Below are positions 1 through 7,571 of a DNA stretch of 64,000 bases, piece by piece. How positions within the stretch are numbered: the stretch's first letter is position 1; each line of letters starts with the position of its first letter. The position numbers and the translations under genes are program-made. A model generated the notes under the pieces. It made no database searches. It was not told where the DNA came from and worked only from the letters and a program-made list of their open reading frames with translations. The DNA comes from Candidatus Poseidoniales archaeon (GTDB taxonomy: Archaea > Thermoplasmatota > Poseidoniia > Poseidoniales > Poseidoniaceae): NCBI GenBank assembly GCA_009887095.1, contig QXYC01000023.1, forward strand, positions 62,001 to 126,000, written 5' to 3'.

Positions 1-2401
1 CGATCACTAGGAAGGCCTTGAAGGGTCGTCCTCGCTTTGATGTGAAATCTTCGAGGAGGTCGGATTTTCCTTTCGTCATGATGGCTTTTGCTTCTTCAGG
101 TGTGATGAAACGCTTGCACATTTCCTTCGATAGTCCTCTAAATTTACAGTCATCATAATCGCAAGCGTACATGGTTTGACCAATTCGTATGGTCCCATGG
201 TCACACGATGGGCAAGGGCACAGTTCCTCATCGTTCTCGTCGGTGGATGATTGTCCTCCGCCAACAAATTCGACGCGACCTTCGTCGGTGAGCTTGACGG
301 TTGCCACATAGCCTTCGCCAGAGCGACTGAAGAATCCGTGCAAGTCAGCGAGTTCACGCTCTTGTAGGAGGCGCTTGGCAGTCACACGATCGAACCATCG
401 GCCGCTCGTGTCCTTCCAGAATACGAAGGAGCACCCCTTGTCCCGCCCCTCGTTTTTCTCACACTGGTAGGAAAGGGTGGTTTCACGGATTGGTGCTGAA
501 CATGCCGGGCAGTCGCCAATTGATTCATCTTGTAGGTACAACTCTGCTCGGTCGTGATTCTTGATCCGCTCCACAAGCGAGGTTGTCTGGTTCACGATGG
601 TTTGCATGTACGTCGATTTTGGATCATCACCTCGCTGAACACGAAGAAGCGATGCTTCCATTTCTCCGGTTAGTTCAGGTGATGTAATCCATTCGACAGG
701 AATTCTACGGAGCACGTCGATGATTCGAATGCCGTGAGCGGCTGCACTGATGCTGCCTCCTCTTGCACGCAAAATGTAGCCCCGATCAACCAACTTTTCG
801 ATCGTGTCAGCACGGGTGGCAGGTGTGCCAAGTCCCTTTTCTTTGAGGGCAGCAGCCAAGTCCTCGTCTTCGATATGCTTTCCTGCGTGTTCCATCAAAC
901 GGAGAAGTCCTGCTTCCTTGAGTCGTCCCTTTGGCTTCGATTTCTCTTCTTTGAATTCAAACCCACTGATGTCGGCTTTACAGGGGTTTCCAGGTAGCGA
1001 GTTCCAGCCTTCCGGCAAGTCCTGCTTCTTGGGCCGAACAGCGCGCCATCCTGCAGTCTTGATGGTGCGGACTTCCTTCAGGAAACGCTCATTTTCGATG
1101 GTTGCAATGCGTTTTTGGACATCCCAGACAGCGTGTGGGTACCATGACGCAAGGAATGTTCGTACGATGAGGTCATACAACTTCTTGTGGTCTGTGCTTG
1201 TGAACCCGTCAGGAATTTTACCGGTTGGAATGATGGCGAAGTGATCGCTGACTTTCGCATCATCAAAATTTCGTCCCGTGTTTTGCAATCCATCTGAGAT
1301 TAATGTAGAACTGTGGTTGTTGTAATCGTCTTGAGCACCCAGTTGACGGACGATTTTGGAAATTTCTTCCTTCATGTCGGTTGGCAAGTGGCGTGAATCA
1401 GTACGTGGGTAGGTTGTGAGTTTCAGGTCGGCATACAAATTCTGAGCGATGCCGAGCGTTCGCTTTGCAGACCACGACCAGAGGTTGTTGGCTTCACGTT
1501 GGAGGCTGGTTAAGTCAAAGTTTAGTGGAGGCTTTTCCTTTGCATCCCTTCGTGTTTCCTCGACATCAGCCTTGGCGCCTGACTCGACGATCGCCTTGAG
1601 TCGGTCATGCTCGGCTTGCTCGACGATTCGGTGTGGTTTGTAGTCGGGTTCATCTGGATTGTCAACGTGGTTCGCTCGTTCCCACCGTGCGTTCCATGAA
1701 GCATCACCGGCCTTGAAATCAGCATTGAGTTGCCAAAACGGCAAAGGCTTGTGAGCAAGGACTTCAAGTTCATGGTCGACGACCATTGCGAGTGTGGCTG
1801 TTTGGACTCGGCCAAGAGAAATTGCAGCACGCTCATTTCGCTTGCGAGGAAGGAAGGAATTTGCGATTCGGGATCCATTCATTCCAATGATCCAATCCGC
1901 TTCAGAACGTGCGTATGCTGCATCTTTCAGTGCATTGTACTCTGCACCATCCCTGCGCCCCTCGTACGCCGTTGTGATGGCATCTTTGGTCATCGATTGA
2001 AGCCACATTCGTGATGTCTTTGCTTTTGATTTGGTGTGTTGGACAATGGTTCTGAAAATCAATTCACCTTCCCGAGCAGCGTCACATGCGTTGACGATTT
2101 CGGTGACTGACTTGTCTTTGATTAGTTTGGAGACGGCGGTAAGTTGTTTCTTTCCTCGCCCACCGATCGGTTTGTATTCGAATGTTTCAGGAACGTAGGG
2201 AAGCCGGTCAACAGTTTTCCTCCAATCCTTGAAAGCAGCGTCATAGTCATCCATGTACTTCAGTTGGAGGAGGTGACCAACGGCCCATGTGACGACAATC
2301 CCATCACCTTGCCAGTGGGTCTCATGTTTTCCTTTGACACCGAGGACGTTGGCAATATCATTGGCGACGCTTGGTTTCTCGGCCAGAATTACAATCGTCA
2401 T
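1..2401 (-). CDS. topB: DNA topoisomerase type IA (topoisomerase III-like), 3' end cut by window
   Basis: Type IA topoisomerase that cuts and rejoins one DNA strand to relax negative supercoils and decatenate. I translated it directly because the frame runs off the window edge. The start reads MTIVILAEKPSVA, the TOPRIM opening typical of TopB-like enzymes. The active-site tyrosine is about residue 331 in TTYPRTDSRHL. Two zinc-finger-like cysteine clusters follow near residues 630-660 and 725-755. About 800 residues are visible and the C-terminus lies outside. An in-frame ATG at 2416 would add five residues; I prefer 2401 because family members start there. The 20-bp palindrome at 2458-2477 lies just upstream and may control it. 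Confidence 0.93.
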   Translation of the reverse strand, partial: MTIVILAEKPSVANDIANVLGVKGKHETHWQGDGIVVTWAVGHLLQLKYMDDYDAAFKDWRKTVDRLPYVPETFEYKPIGGRGKKQLTAVSKLIKDKSVTEIVNACDAAREGELIFRTIVQHTKSKAKTSRMWLQSMTKDAITTAYEGRRDGAEYNALKDAAYARSEADWIIGMNGSRIANSFLPRKRNERAAISLGRVQTATLAMVVDHELEVLAHKPLPFWQLNADFKAGDASWNARWERANHVDNPDEPDYKPHRIVEQAEHDRLKAIVESGAKADVEETRRDAKEKPPLNFDLTSLQREANNLWSWSAKRTLGIAQNLYADLKLTTYPRTDSRHLPTDMKEEISKIVRQLGAQDDYNNHSSTLISDGLQNTGRNFDDAKVSDHFAIIPTGKIPDGFTSTDHKKLYDLIVRTFLASWYPHAVWDVQKRIATIENERFLKEVRTIKTAGWRAVRPKKQDLPEGWNSLPGNPCKADISGFEFKEEKSKPKGRLKEAGLLRLMEHAGKHIEDEDLAAALKEKGLGTPATRADTIEKLVDRGYILRARGGSISAAAHGIRIIDVLRRIPVEWITSPELTGEMEASLLRVQRGDDPKSTYMQTIVNQTTSLVERIKNHDRAELYLQDESIGDCPACSAPIRETTLSYQCEKNEGRDKGCSFVFWKDTSGRWFDRVTAKRLLQERELADLHGFFSRSGEGYVATVKLTDEGRVEFVGGGQSSTDENDEELCPCPSCDHGTIRIGQTMYACDYDDCKFRGLSKEMCKRFITPEEAKAIMTKGKSDLLEDFTSKRGRPFKAFLVI

Positions 2402-2457
2402 CGTTCCATACCGCATCGCCGAGGCTACTTGAACTCTCTCTATGCCCTTCTTTGGCA

Positions 2458-2477
2458 ACAGATACTATAGTATCTGT
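2458..2477. promoter_or_regulatory. Perfect 20-bp palindrome upstream of topB
   Basis: The left half is ACAGATACTA and the right half is its exact reverse complement, with no spacer. It lies 57 bases upstream of the topB start and about 35 bases after the stop of the preceding minus-strand gene. The centre (TACTATAGTA) is AT-rich enough to overlap a TATA box. The likeliest reading is an operator for a dimeric regulator; a short cruciform or terminator is less likely because no T-run follows. Confidence 0.5.
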
Positions 2478-2510
2478 ACGATAAATCCTCAAAAATGTTG
2501 CATATTTTCT

Positions 2511-2948
2511 TCATCGTCCGGACGACCAACTTTGCCTGAATTTCTTTTCATCCCAAGGCAATTCACTGTTCGGCCCACCACATCCAACACATCCAGGGTA
2601 CCCTGCCTCTAACAGGTCCTCACATGCTTCGAAAATCGCTGCCCATGCGTCATCCGTGTCGAGTGGAATCCAACATACATCGACCGCTGGCTCTTTTGGA
2701 CCGAGCCGTGCCAAATGAGTTGACTCCGTAGGTGCCTCATTGTGCTGCTCCACATCGATAAAGGGAGCGTTCACCTCAATGACCGACGGGAATGAAAGCC
2801 TCGATGGCTGGGCGTCACCCATCAGGAGAATGAGTCGATCGAAATCTTCAACGAATCGAACGGGCGTTCGAATGATGAGCGAATCCTCACGTAAGATTCT
2901 TCGAGCAGCCTCGCGAACGGCCGGCCACATATGGTCATCAATCCGCAC
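2511..2948 (-). CDS. Hypothetical protein with C-terminal CxxC
   Basis: A 145-residue protein I do not recognise. It is acidic and apparently cytoplasmic, with no signal peptide or membrane segment. The C-terminal part holds GCVGCGG, a CxxC pair that could bind metal or be redox active. The start is GTG at 2948, preceded by GGGGTGAAAT, a good match to an archaeal ribosome-binding site. It sits upstream of topB on the same strand with a 109-base gap containing the palindrome, so it may be transcribed separately. Confidence 0.65.
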   Translation of the reverse strand: MRIDDHMWPAVREAARRILREDSLIIRTPVRFVEDFDRLILLMGDAQPSRLSFPSVIEVNAPFIDVEQHNEAPTESTHLARLGPKEPAVDVCWIPLDTDDAWAAIFEACEDLLEAGYPGCVGCGGPNSELPWDEKKFRQSWSSGR

Positions 2949-3001
2949 ATTTCACCCCAACAGGCCGAAGTCTTGAAGGATGTCGGTTCAAGGCATCAAT
3001 C

Positions 3002-4141
3002 ATGGGAATCGGTTACAGGCTCACGAGTCGGCCATTCCTTGCCGTTCAGGACTCTGAGAAAGCCCACGGTCGGGCCATTCTTGGTCTGAAAATTTTAAGC
3101 AGCAACCCCGTCACACGAAGCGTACTTCGTGGATTGTATTCACCCAAGGCGCTCCCAGTTCATCGGTTTGGTTCCCACTATCCGACGCCCTTTGGACTCG
3201 CTGCTGGAATGGATAAGCGAGCGGAGGCCATACGGGGTTGGGAATCTCTTGGATTGGGCTTTATCGAAATTGGAGGCGTTACGGCGCTTGAACAAGGTGG
3301 GAATCCAAAACCGAGGATGTTTCGTTCCGGAACTTCCAAAGCGCTTGTGAACCGCATGGGTTTCAACAACCCAGGGTCCCAAAACATTGCAGCACAACTC
3401 GCAAAGCATGTCGCAAAATTTGGCAAACCCTCCGTTCCATTGTGGGCGAATTTGGGTAAATCAAAACTGACACCGTTGGATGAGGCTCCAGGTGACTATG
3501 CCACTACCATGGAACGGTTGTGGCCCTTTTGCGATGTTTTTGTGATCAACGTATCATCTCCTAACACCCCAAACTTGCGAGAATTACAGCATGATGATGC
3601 ATTGGAATCAATTGTGAAGGCCTGCAACGCTGTGAACACCACAATGTCACAACAACACCAGGTCGTCGGGAAACCACTCCTCGTAAAAATAGCACCAGAT
3701 TTGTCGGATGAACAATTGGTTGCGGTCGTCAAGACAGCCCGTGAGGCTGGATGCGATGGTATTGTTGCGACAAATACAACGATTGAACGTCCCGAGGCAA
3801 CGACGGAAAAGGACAGGGAAATCTTCGGGCAAACAGGAGGCATGAGTGGTGCACCAGTGAACACCCGCTCGACGGCTATGATTCACCGAATCTATGAACT
3901 GACAAATGGTGAATGGCCAATTGTCGGTGTAGGAGGAATTAGCAACGCAGAGGATGCATGGGCAAAAATTGGTGCAGGCGCTTGCTTGCTTCAAGCCTAC
4001 AGCGGCTTTGTTTTCGAAGGACCTGCTCTCACGAAATCAGTTGTCAACGGTGTTCGCAAGAAACTTCAGCAAAGCCCCTACGATTCCATCGAAGAAGCAA
4101 TTGGCTTTGCACACCGTGAAAGCCAACGGGTTGATGAATGA
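3002..4141 (+). CDS. pyrD: Dihydroorotate dehydrogenase, quinone-dependent class 2
   Basis: Oxidises dihydroorotate to orotate in pyrimidine synthesis, passing electrons through FMN to membrane quinone. The 379-residue length fits class 2 enzymes. Visible family features are the FGLAAGMDK FMN-binding segment (about 64-72), GFNNPG, and NVSSPNTPNLRELQ (about 183-196) carrying the catalytic serine typical of class 2 rather than the cysteine of class 1. The C-terminal GVGGI and LLQAYSGFVFEGP segments bind the FMN phosphate. The N-terminal 50 residues match the membrane-associating helical extension of class 2. It heads a plus-strand group with the ccmE-like gene 21 bases downstream. A class 2 enzyme implies a respiratory quinone pool. 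Confidence 0.96.
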   Translation: MGIGYRLTSRPFLAVQDSEKAHGRAILGLKILSSNPVTRSVLRGLYSPKALPVHRFGSHYPTPFGLAAGMDKRAEAIRGWESLGLGFIEIGGVTALEQGGNPKPRMFRSGTSKALVNRMGFNNPGSQNIAAQLAKHVAKFGKPSVPLWANLGKSKLTPLDEAPGDYATTMERLWPFCDVFVINVSSPNTPNLRELQHDDALESIVKACNAVNTTMSQQHQVVGKPLLVKIAPDLSDEQLVAVVKTAREAGCDGIVATNTTIERPEATTEKDREIFGQTGGMSGAPVNTRSTAMIHRIYELTNGEWPIVGVGGISNAEDAWAKIGAGACLLQAYSGFVFEGPALTKSVVNGVRKKLQQSPYDSIEEAIGFAHRESQRVDE

Positions 4142-4162
4142 CCGCAGCGTGGATGTGACTGA

Positions 4163-4555
4163 ATGTACGCTCGTAGAACTCGTTTTCTCATTCTCGGAAC
4201 GGTCATCACGATTGGCTTGTTGGGTGTGATTCTGCTTCAGGCTCCAGAACCCACTCGGGCTGTTGACGATCTAATGGAAGACCCTGATGCATTTGTCGGG
4301 AAGGAGATAGCAGTGCGTGGTGAAGTGTTGGATGGTAGCATCGATAACACCACACTGGTGTTCATTCTCCATGGTGAGTCCCACGAATTAAGCATCGATT
4401 ATTCGGATGCATCAGTCTCAAACGGTCTCGGTGACAATCGGACGGTGTATGCTCAAGGTATCCTCACGGTCGAGGATGGAGTCTACGTGCTCGAAGCTGA
4501 CATTATCAAGACTTCATGCCCATCAAAATACGAAGAAGAACCTTCCTCTGACTAA
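4163..4555 (+). CDS. ccmE: CcmE-like haem chaperone, CxxxY variant
   Basis: A 130-residue protein with an N-terminal membrane anchor (about 8-25) and an outside OB-fold domain resembling cytochrome c maturation protein CcmE. The segment DPDAFVGKEIAVRGEVLDGS matches the CcmE core. In bacterial CcmE a histidine in HxxxY binds haem covalently; here the equivalent place reads CPSKY (about 118-122), the CxxxY form known from archaeal and some bacterial relatives. Its role would be carrying haem to apocytochrome c outside the cell. No other ccm gene is in the window. The fold call rests on motif resemblance, so a generic OB-fold lipoprotein is possible. Confidence 0.7.
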   Translation: MYARRTRFLILGTVITIGLLGVILLQAPEPTRAVDDLMEDPDAFVGKEIAVRGEVLDGSIDNTTLVFILHGESHELSIDYSDASVSNGLGDNRTVYAQGILTVEDGVYVLEADIIKTSCPSKYEEEPSSD

Positions 4556-4612
4556 ACATCCGAAGTCTGCTACCGGCTCAACGCTTAATTCCAATGGGTC
4601 ACATGGGGGCAC

Positions 4613-5194
4613 ATGGCTTCCGACTATGAGGGCAAAACAGTCATCCAACTCAAGGAGATGTGCCGTGAGAATGGTCTTCCTGTTTCTGGGACGAAGTCTG
4701 TGCTGATTGAACGGCTTCAAAACTTCGATGAGACAGAATCATCACCACCTGCAAGCATACAACTTTCCAACACACCTGAAGATGCCTCAAAGTTGGACAG
4801 TCCAGAATCCGCTGTAGAAGAAATGAACGAAATCAGCTGCGTCAATTGCGGTACAATACTGCGAGTTCCGACAAGTTATCACGGTCTAATTTCATGCCCC
4901 GCTTGCAAAACCAAACAACAGGCTTCTGGAAAGGCTGCATCACCCACCAGTGACTCCACCTCATCTCGTGCCGGCTTATCTAAAGCGCCATCAGTTGAGG
5001 GTCTCACAAACCAACAAAAATCCGTCATTATGATGTTGGTAGGTGTGGGGATCGGTTTGATTGCCATTTGGTTGGCGCTTGCTGAGTGGAATCTATGGTG
5101 GGATTGTGAAGTCGACTACAACCAGGCTGCTGGATACGATGAAATGGGTTGTGGCCAAAATACCTTCTTTTCAACGATGTTCACGTCGTGCTGA
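4613..5194 (+). CDS. SAP-domain, zinc-ribbon membrane protein (5' part, ends at in-frame TGA)
   Basis: A 193-residue protein. Residues 1-37 form a SAP motif (YEGKTVIQLKEMCRENGLP), a helical fold that usually binds nucleic acid. A zinc ribbon follows at about 75-103 (CVNC then CPAC), then a membrane helix at about 142-163. The end, CGQNTFFSTMFTSC, stops at a TGA at 5192-5194, after which the same frame continues open to 5497 and completes what looks like a second membrane helix. The gene therefore looks interrupted rather than naturally finished. SAP plus zinc ribbon plus membrane segments is an unusual mix; I do not know the function. Confidence 0.7.
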   Translation: MASDYEGKTVIQLKEMCRENGLPVSGTKSVLIERLQNFDETESSPPASIQLSNTPEDASKLDSPESAVEEMNEISCVNCGTILRVPTSYHGLISCPACKTKQQASGKAASPTSDSTSSRAGLSKAPSVEGLTNQQKSVIMMLVGVGIGLIAIWLALAEWNLWWDCEVDYNQAAGYDEMGCGQNTFFSTMFTSC

Positions 5195-5497
5195 TTGCTT
5201 CTACCTCTTGGTTTCTTTCTCACCTCCTTCGGATATAATTTAGGTCAGAATCAAGAAGTTACGCCTCAGGTTCACGCAGGAGCCGTTCCATATGCAGTCC
5301 CTGCTGGTCAACTACAAGGCCATCCACCAAATCAACAAACCTCTCCATTGCCTGCCGTCCAACAAGGTGCCTTCGGAAAGGCAGTGCAATCAACAGCTCT
5401 TGGCTTGGGTGTAGGGGTTGCTACTGTAACGGCCATTGCCATGGTTGCAGTTGCGTTGATCTTCATGTTGTTTTTGATCATCGTCGTAACTTGGTAA
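5195..5497 (+). pseudogene. In-frame continuation of the SAP/zinc-ribbon gene beyond TGA
   Basis: The 100 codons directly after the TGA are in the same frame as the gene before it. They begin LLPLGFFLTSFGYNL, which with the preceding FFSTMFTSC would make one membrane helix. A proline/glutamine-rich linker and a final membrane helix (VATVTAIAMVAVALIFMLF) follow, ending at a TAA stop. TTG at 5195 could serve as a start, but no ribosome-binding site precedes it. Readings: a nonsense mutation or sequencing error splitting one gene, readthrough of TGA, or two small proteins. I favour the first. Confidence 0.55.
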
Positions 5498-5688
5498 GAT
5501 GATTCAATCCAACACATTTTCGTTTTGCTGCATCTTAACATATCGAGCAATACAAAAGAAACTACCTCCTTTCGAGGCAATCAGTCGTATTTTGTTTTAT
5601 GATGTGGCGAGTCTTTTTTGGAGGAAGGATGTATGTTTGTTAGAGGGTTGCGTTCAAATAGAGTCAGTCACAGGATTGCACGGGATAG
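5498..5688. other. Intergenic region before SRP RNA
   Basis: No coding signal is seen in this AT-rich gap. It must hold the promoter of the SRP RNA; TTCAAATAGA at 5654-5663 lies about 30 bases before the RNA's first paired base and is a candidate TATA element. Confidence 0.4.
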
Positions 5689-5982
5689 GTGGGGAGCTAG
5701 TCGTACCCTGTACCACAAATCGACTTTATGGTGGACCGAACGCCTTTGGGCGGCGAAAGCGGCCTTTTGGTTTCCATACGCGGACATTGATGTCTCGCCC
5801 CCACATGACTCGGGTGCCGAGAACTGTTCCCGGAGGGGAACAGTAATTGGATAACCGGGGGAACAGGTCAGGCCGGGAACGGAGCAGCCCTACCTGGGGC
5901 CATGAGTGCTGTGGGGTCACGGGATGGAGGAAGTGTGTGGGCTTGGCCAGAAGGAACGAGCGTCCACCTTAGGCCCTCCCAC
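5689..5982 (+). ncRNA. ffs: Signal recognition particle RNA (7S RNA)
   Basis: The RNA scaffold of the signal recognition particle, binding SRP54 and SRP19 to target secretory proteins. The S domain holds GGTCAGGCCGGGAACGGAGC (from 5866), the universal helix 8 with a GGAA loop closed by CCG/CGG and the asymmetric AGCAGCC strand. Helix 6 at 5823-5842 is a perfect 8-bp stem (CTGTTCCC) capped by a GGAG loop, the GNAR class expected for SRP19 binding. The ends pair: GTGGGGAGC at 5689 with CCCTCCCAC at 5974-5982. The size of about 294 nucleotides fits archaeal SRP RNAs. A nine-T run follows directly. Exact ends are uncertain by a few bases. Confidence 0.93.
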
Positions 5983-5991
5983 TTTTTTTTT
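5983..5991 (+). terminator. T-run terminator of SRP RNA
   Basis: Nine consecutive T follow the closing helix of the SRP RNA, as expected for archaeal transcription termination on T-rich tracts. It lies two bases from the stop of the convergent archease gene. Confidence 0.65.
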
Positions 5992-5993
5992 AT

Positions 5994-6488
5994 CTAAATA
6001 TCAAAGACAACGTCGGCAACCCATCCGGGTCCAGCGAAATCTGGAACTTCTTCCCACTTTGAAACCGCAGTTTTTCCGGCTTCAACTTCAAACACTTGCA
6101 ATTCATGTGTCGTAACGGCTTTGATCTCTACTTCCTGCAGAACATCATCTGCGTTGACCCATGACACTGAGGCATGTGCCTGAAGTTCATGCTCGCTTGA
6201 GCGAATCATGACATTGCAAGCAACGCACCACTGCCGGTGAACTTCAGCACGGTAAAGGACTTCTTCAAGCCAATGAACTAAGAGCATCTCATAATCCTGA
6301 TTTCCTGCTGGAATCGCTACATTCCATTGCGCATTGTGGCGGATGAGACCATCACTTGTACCTGCGGATTCATCCGAAATCAGAATGTTTTGCATACCGA
6401 TTGTCACTTCATCAAAGAGTCGAACCATCGACGGGGCAAATGCCCTCAAGCCAATATCAGCGGTTGTCGGACGTGGCCAGGCACTCAC
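5994..6488 (-). CDS. Archease (RtcB tRNA ligase activator)
   Basis: Archease is the small cofactor that helps RtcB tRNA ligase form its guanylated intermediate and turn over. The 164 residues show the family marks: TADIGLRAFAPSMVRLFDEV at the N-terminus, LLVHWLEEVLYRAEVH in the middle (family: LLVDWLNELLY), and EIKAVTTHELQV near the C-terminus (family: IKAVTYHxL). The end of the chain is aspartate-rich as usual (VVFDI). RtcB is not in the window, but the tRNA-intron endonuclease endA is 2 kb away, so two tRNA-splicing functions are close. It is transcribed after the PfkB-like gene with a 9-base gap. Confidence 0.9.
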   Translation of the reverse strand: MSAWPRPTTADIGLRAFAPSMVRLFDEVTIGMQNILISDESAGTSDGLIRHNAQWNVAIPAGNQDYEMLLVHWLEEVLYRAEVHRQWCVACNVMIRSSEHELQAHASVSWVNADDVLQEVEIKAVTTHELQVFEVEAGKTAVSKWEEVPDFAGPGWVADVVFDI

Positions 6489-6497
6489 ACGCTCACC

Positions 6498-7559
6498 TCA
6501 ACGCTTTGAAATTTGAAGGTTCCACGTCATTTCTCCAATGCGATCCACAAGGTCTTCTCGACTTAGTGAGAAGGCTTCGGTGCGCTCCGCACCAAGGATG
6601 CATTCACATGCTGCATTTGCCAAAAGTGCAGTGTTCTGAACGGAGAAGGATTTGGAAATGGCGACCGCAATCGCCACAGCCGCTGCATCGATGAGACCAA
6701 TCATCTGTCTCAAATCGTCAAGAGTGCACGGAGCGTGCACCGTTTCTTCATCGGCGGAATAAATGGTCACACCGGCTTCACCGGAAAGGACGACGAGGTG
6801 TTTCCAGCTGTGTTGGTCGATGAGACGTTGTGCTGCATCAGCACCGGTGGCGCTCCCCAATCGTCTGCGCATTAATTCGAGACCTTGGGCTTGGAACAAA
6901 ATCCAGGACACGCCATGTGTTCGGTGGAGTCCAGTGAGTTTAGGGTCGGCGATAATTGGGACATTCTTGTCAAGCGCATGTTTGATCAAACGGTCTGCGC
7001 CTGAATCATTGACGACACCTTGGCCATAATCAGAGAGAATGACAACTTTTGCGTCGTCCAATTCCTCAATGGCTTGATTGTAAAGAGCGACCGACGCTTC
7101 ATCGGGTACCGGGTCATCTTCTTCAATGTCCCATCGTAAGAGCAATTGCTCTTCCTGGACGAGGCTCTCTCGAGTCGCCAACAGGCGTGTTTTGACAGTG
7201 GTTGTTCTTCCTTCGACAATCGCGATTCCGTCGGTTTTGACACCTTCGTGGTCAAGCGCATCCAATATGCTGAGTCCTGCTCGGTCATCACCAACCACGC
7301 CAAACAAGTGGCTTTGCAATCCCATAGAATTGAGGCCTCTGGCTACGTGAGCGGCTGCTCCAACGTCTTCTTCGCGCATCGTTTCACGGAGCACTGGAAC
7401 AGGGGCGCGTGAATTGAGATTGTTCGCATAACCATGGATATAACAATCCATAATGACATCGCCAATGAGGACAACCTTTGCTTCGTCAACAGTCTTCAAT
7501 TCTCTTTTCAAATTAGTCAATTGGTCGTGAACCTCAACCTCTTCATCAGACATCCCCAT
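6498..7559 (-). CDS. PfkB-family sugar kinase, RfaE/HldE N-domain type, altered anion hole
   Basis: A 353-residue ribokinase-fold protein closest in pattern to the heptose 7-phosphate kinase domain of RfaE/HldE: VLIGDVIMDCYIHG (about 30-43), NLNSRAPVPVL, GAAAHVARGLNSMG and ILSDYGQGVV are recognisable. PfkB kinases have a C-terminal DTxGAGD motif whose glycines form the anion hole and whose aspartate is the catalytic base. The matching stretch here reads MIGLIDAAAV, keeping the aspartate but losing the GAG glycines. The protein may therefore be a weak kinase or have changed its role. It lies between a winged-helix gene and archease in a minus-strand run; no other heptose genes are present. Confidence 0.8.
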   Translation of the reverse strand: MGMSDEEVEVHDQLTNLKRELKTVDEAKVVLIGDVIMDCYIHGYANNLNSRAPVPVLRETMREEDVGAAAHVARGLNSMGLQSHLFGVVGDDRAGLSILDALDHEGVKTDGIAIVEGRTTTVKTRLLATRESLVQEEQLLLRWDIEEDDPVPDEASVALYNQAIEELDDAKVVILSDYGQGVVNDSGADRLIKHALDKNVPIIADPKLTGLHRTHGVSWILFQAQGLELMRRRLGSATGADAAQRLIDQHSWKHLVVLSGEAGVTIYSADEETVHAPCTLDDLRQMIGLIDAAAVAIAVAISKSFSVQNTALLANAACECILGAERTEAFSLSREDLVDRIGEMTWNLQISKR

Positions 7560-7571
7560 GATTCTTCCTCC

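Noticed and set aside
5192-5194. Selenocysteine at the in-frame TGA
   Set aside because: No SECIS-like hairpin was seen after the gene, no selenocysteine machinery is in the window, and a membrane-helix position is unlikely for it.
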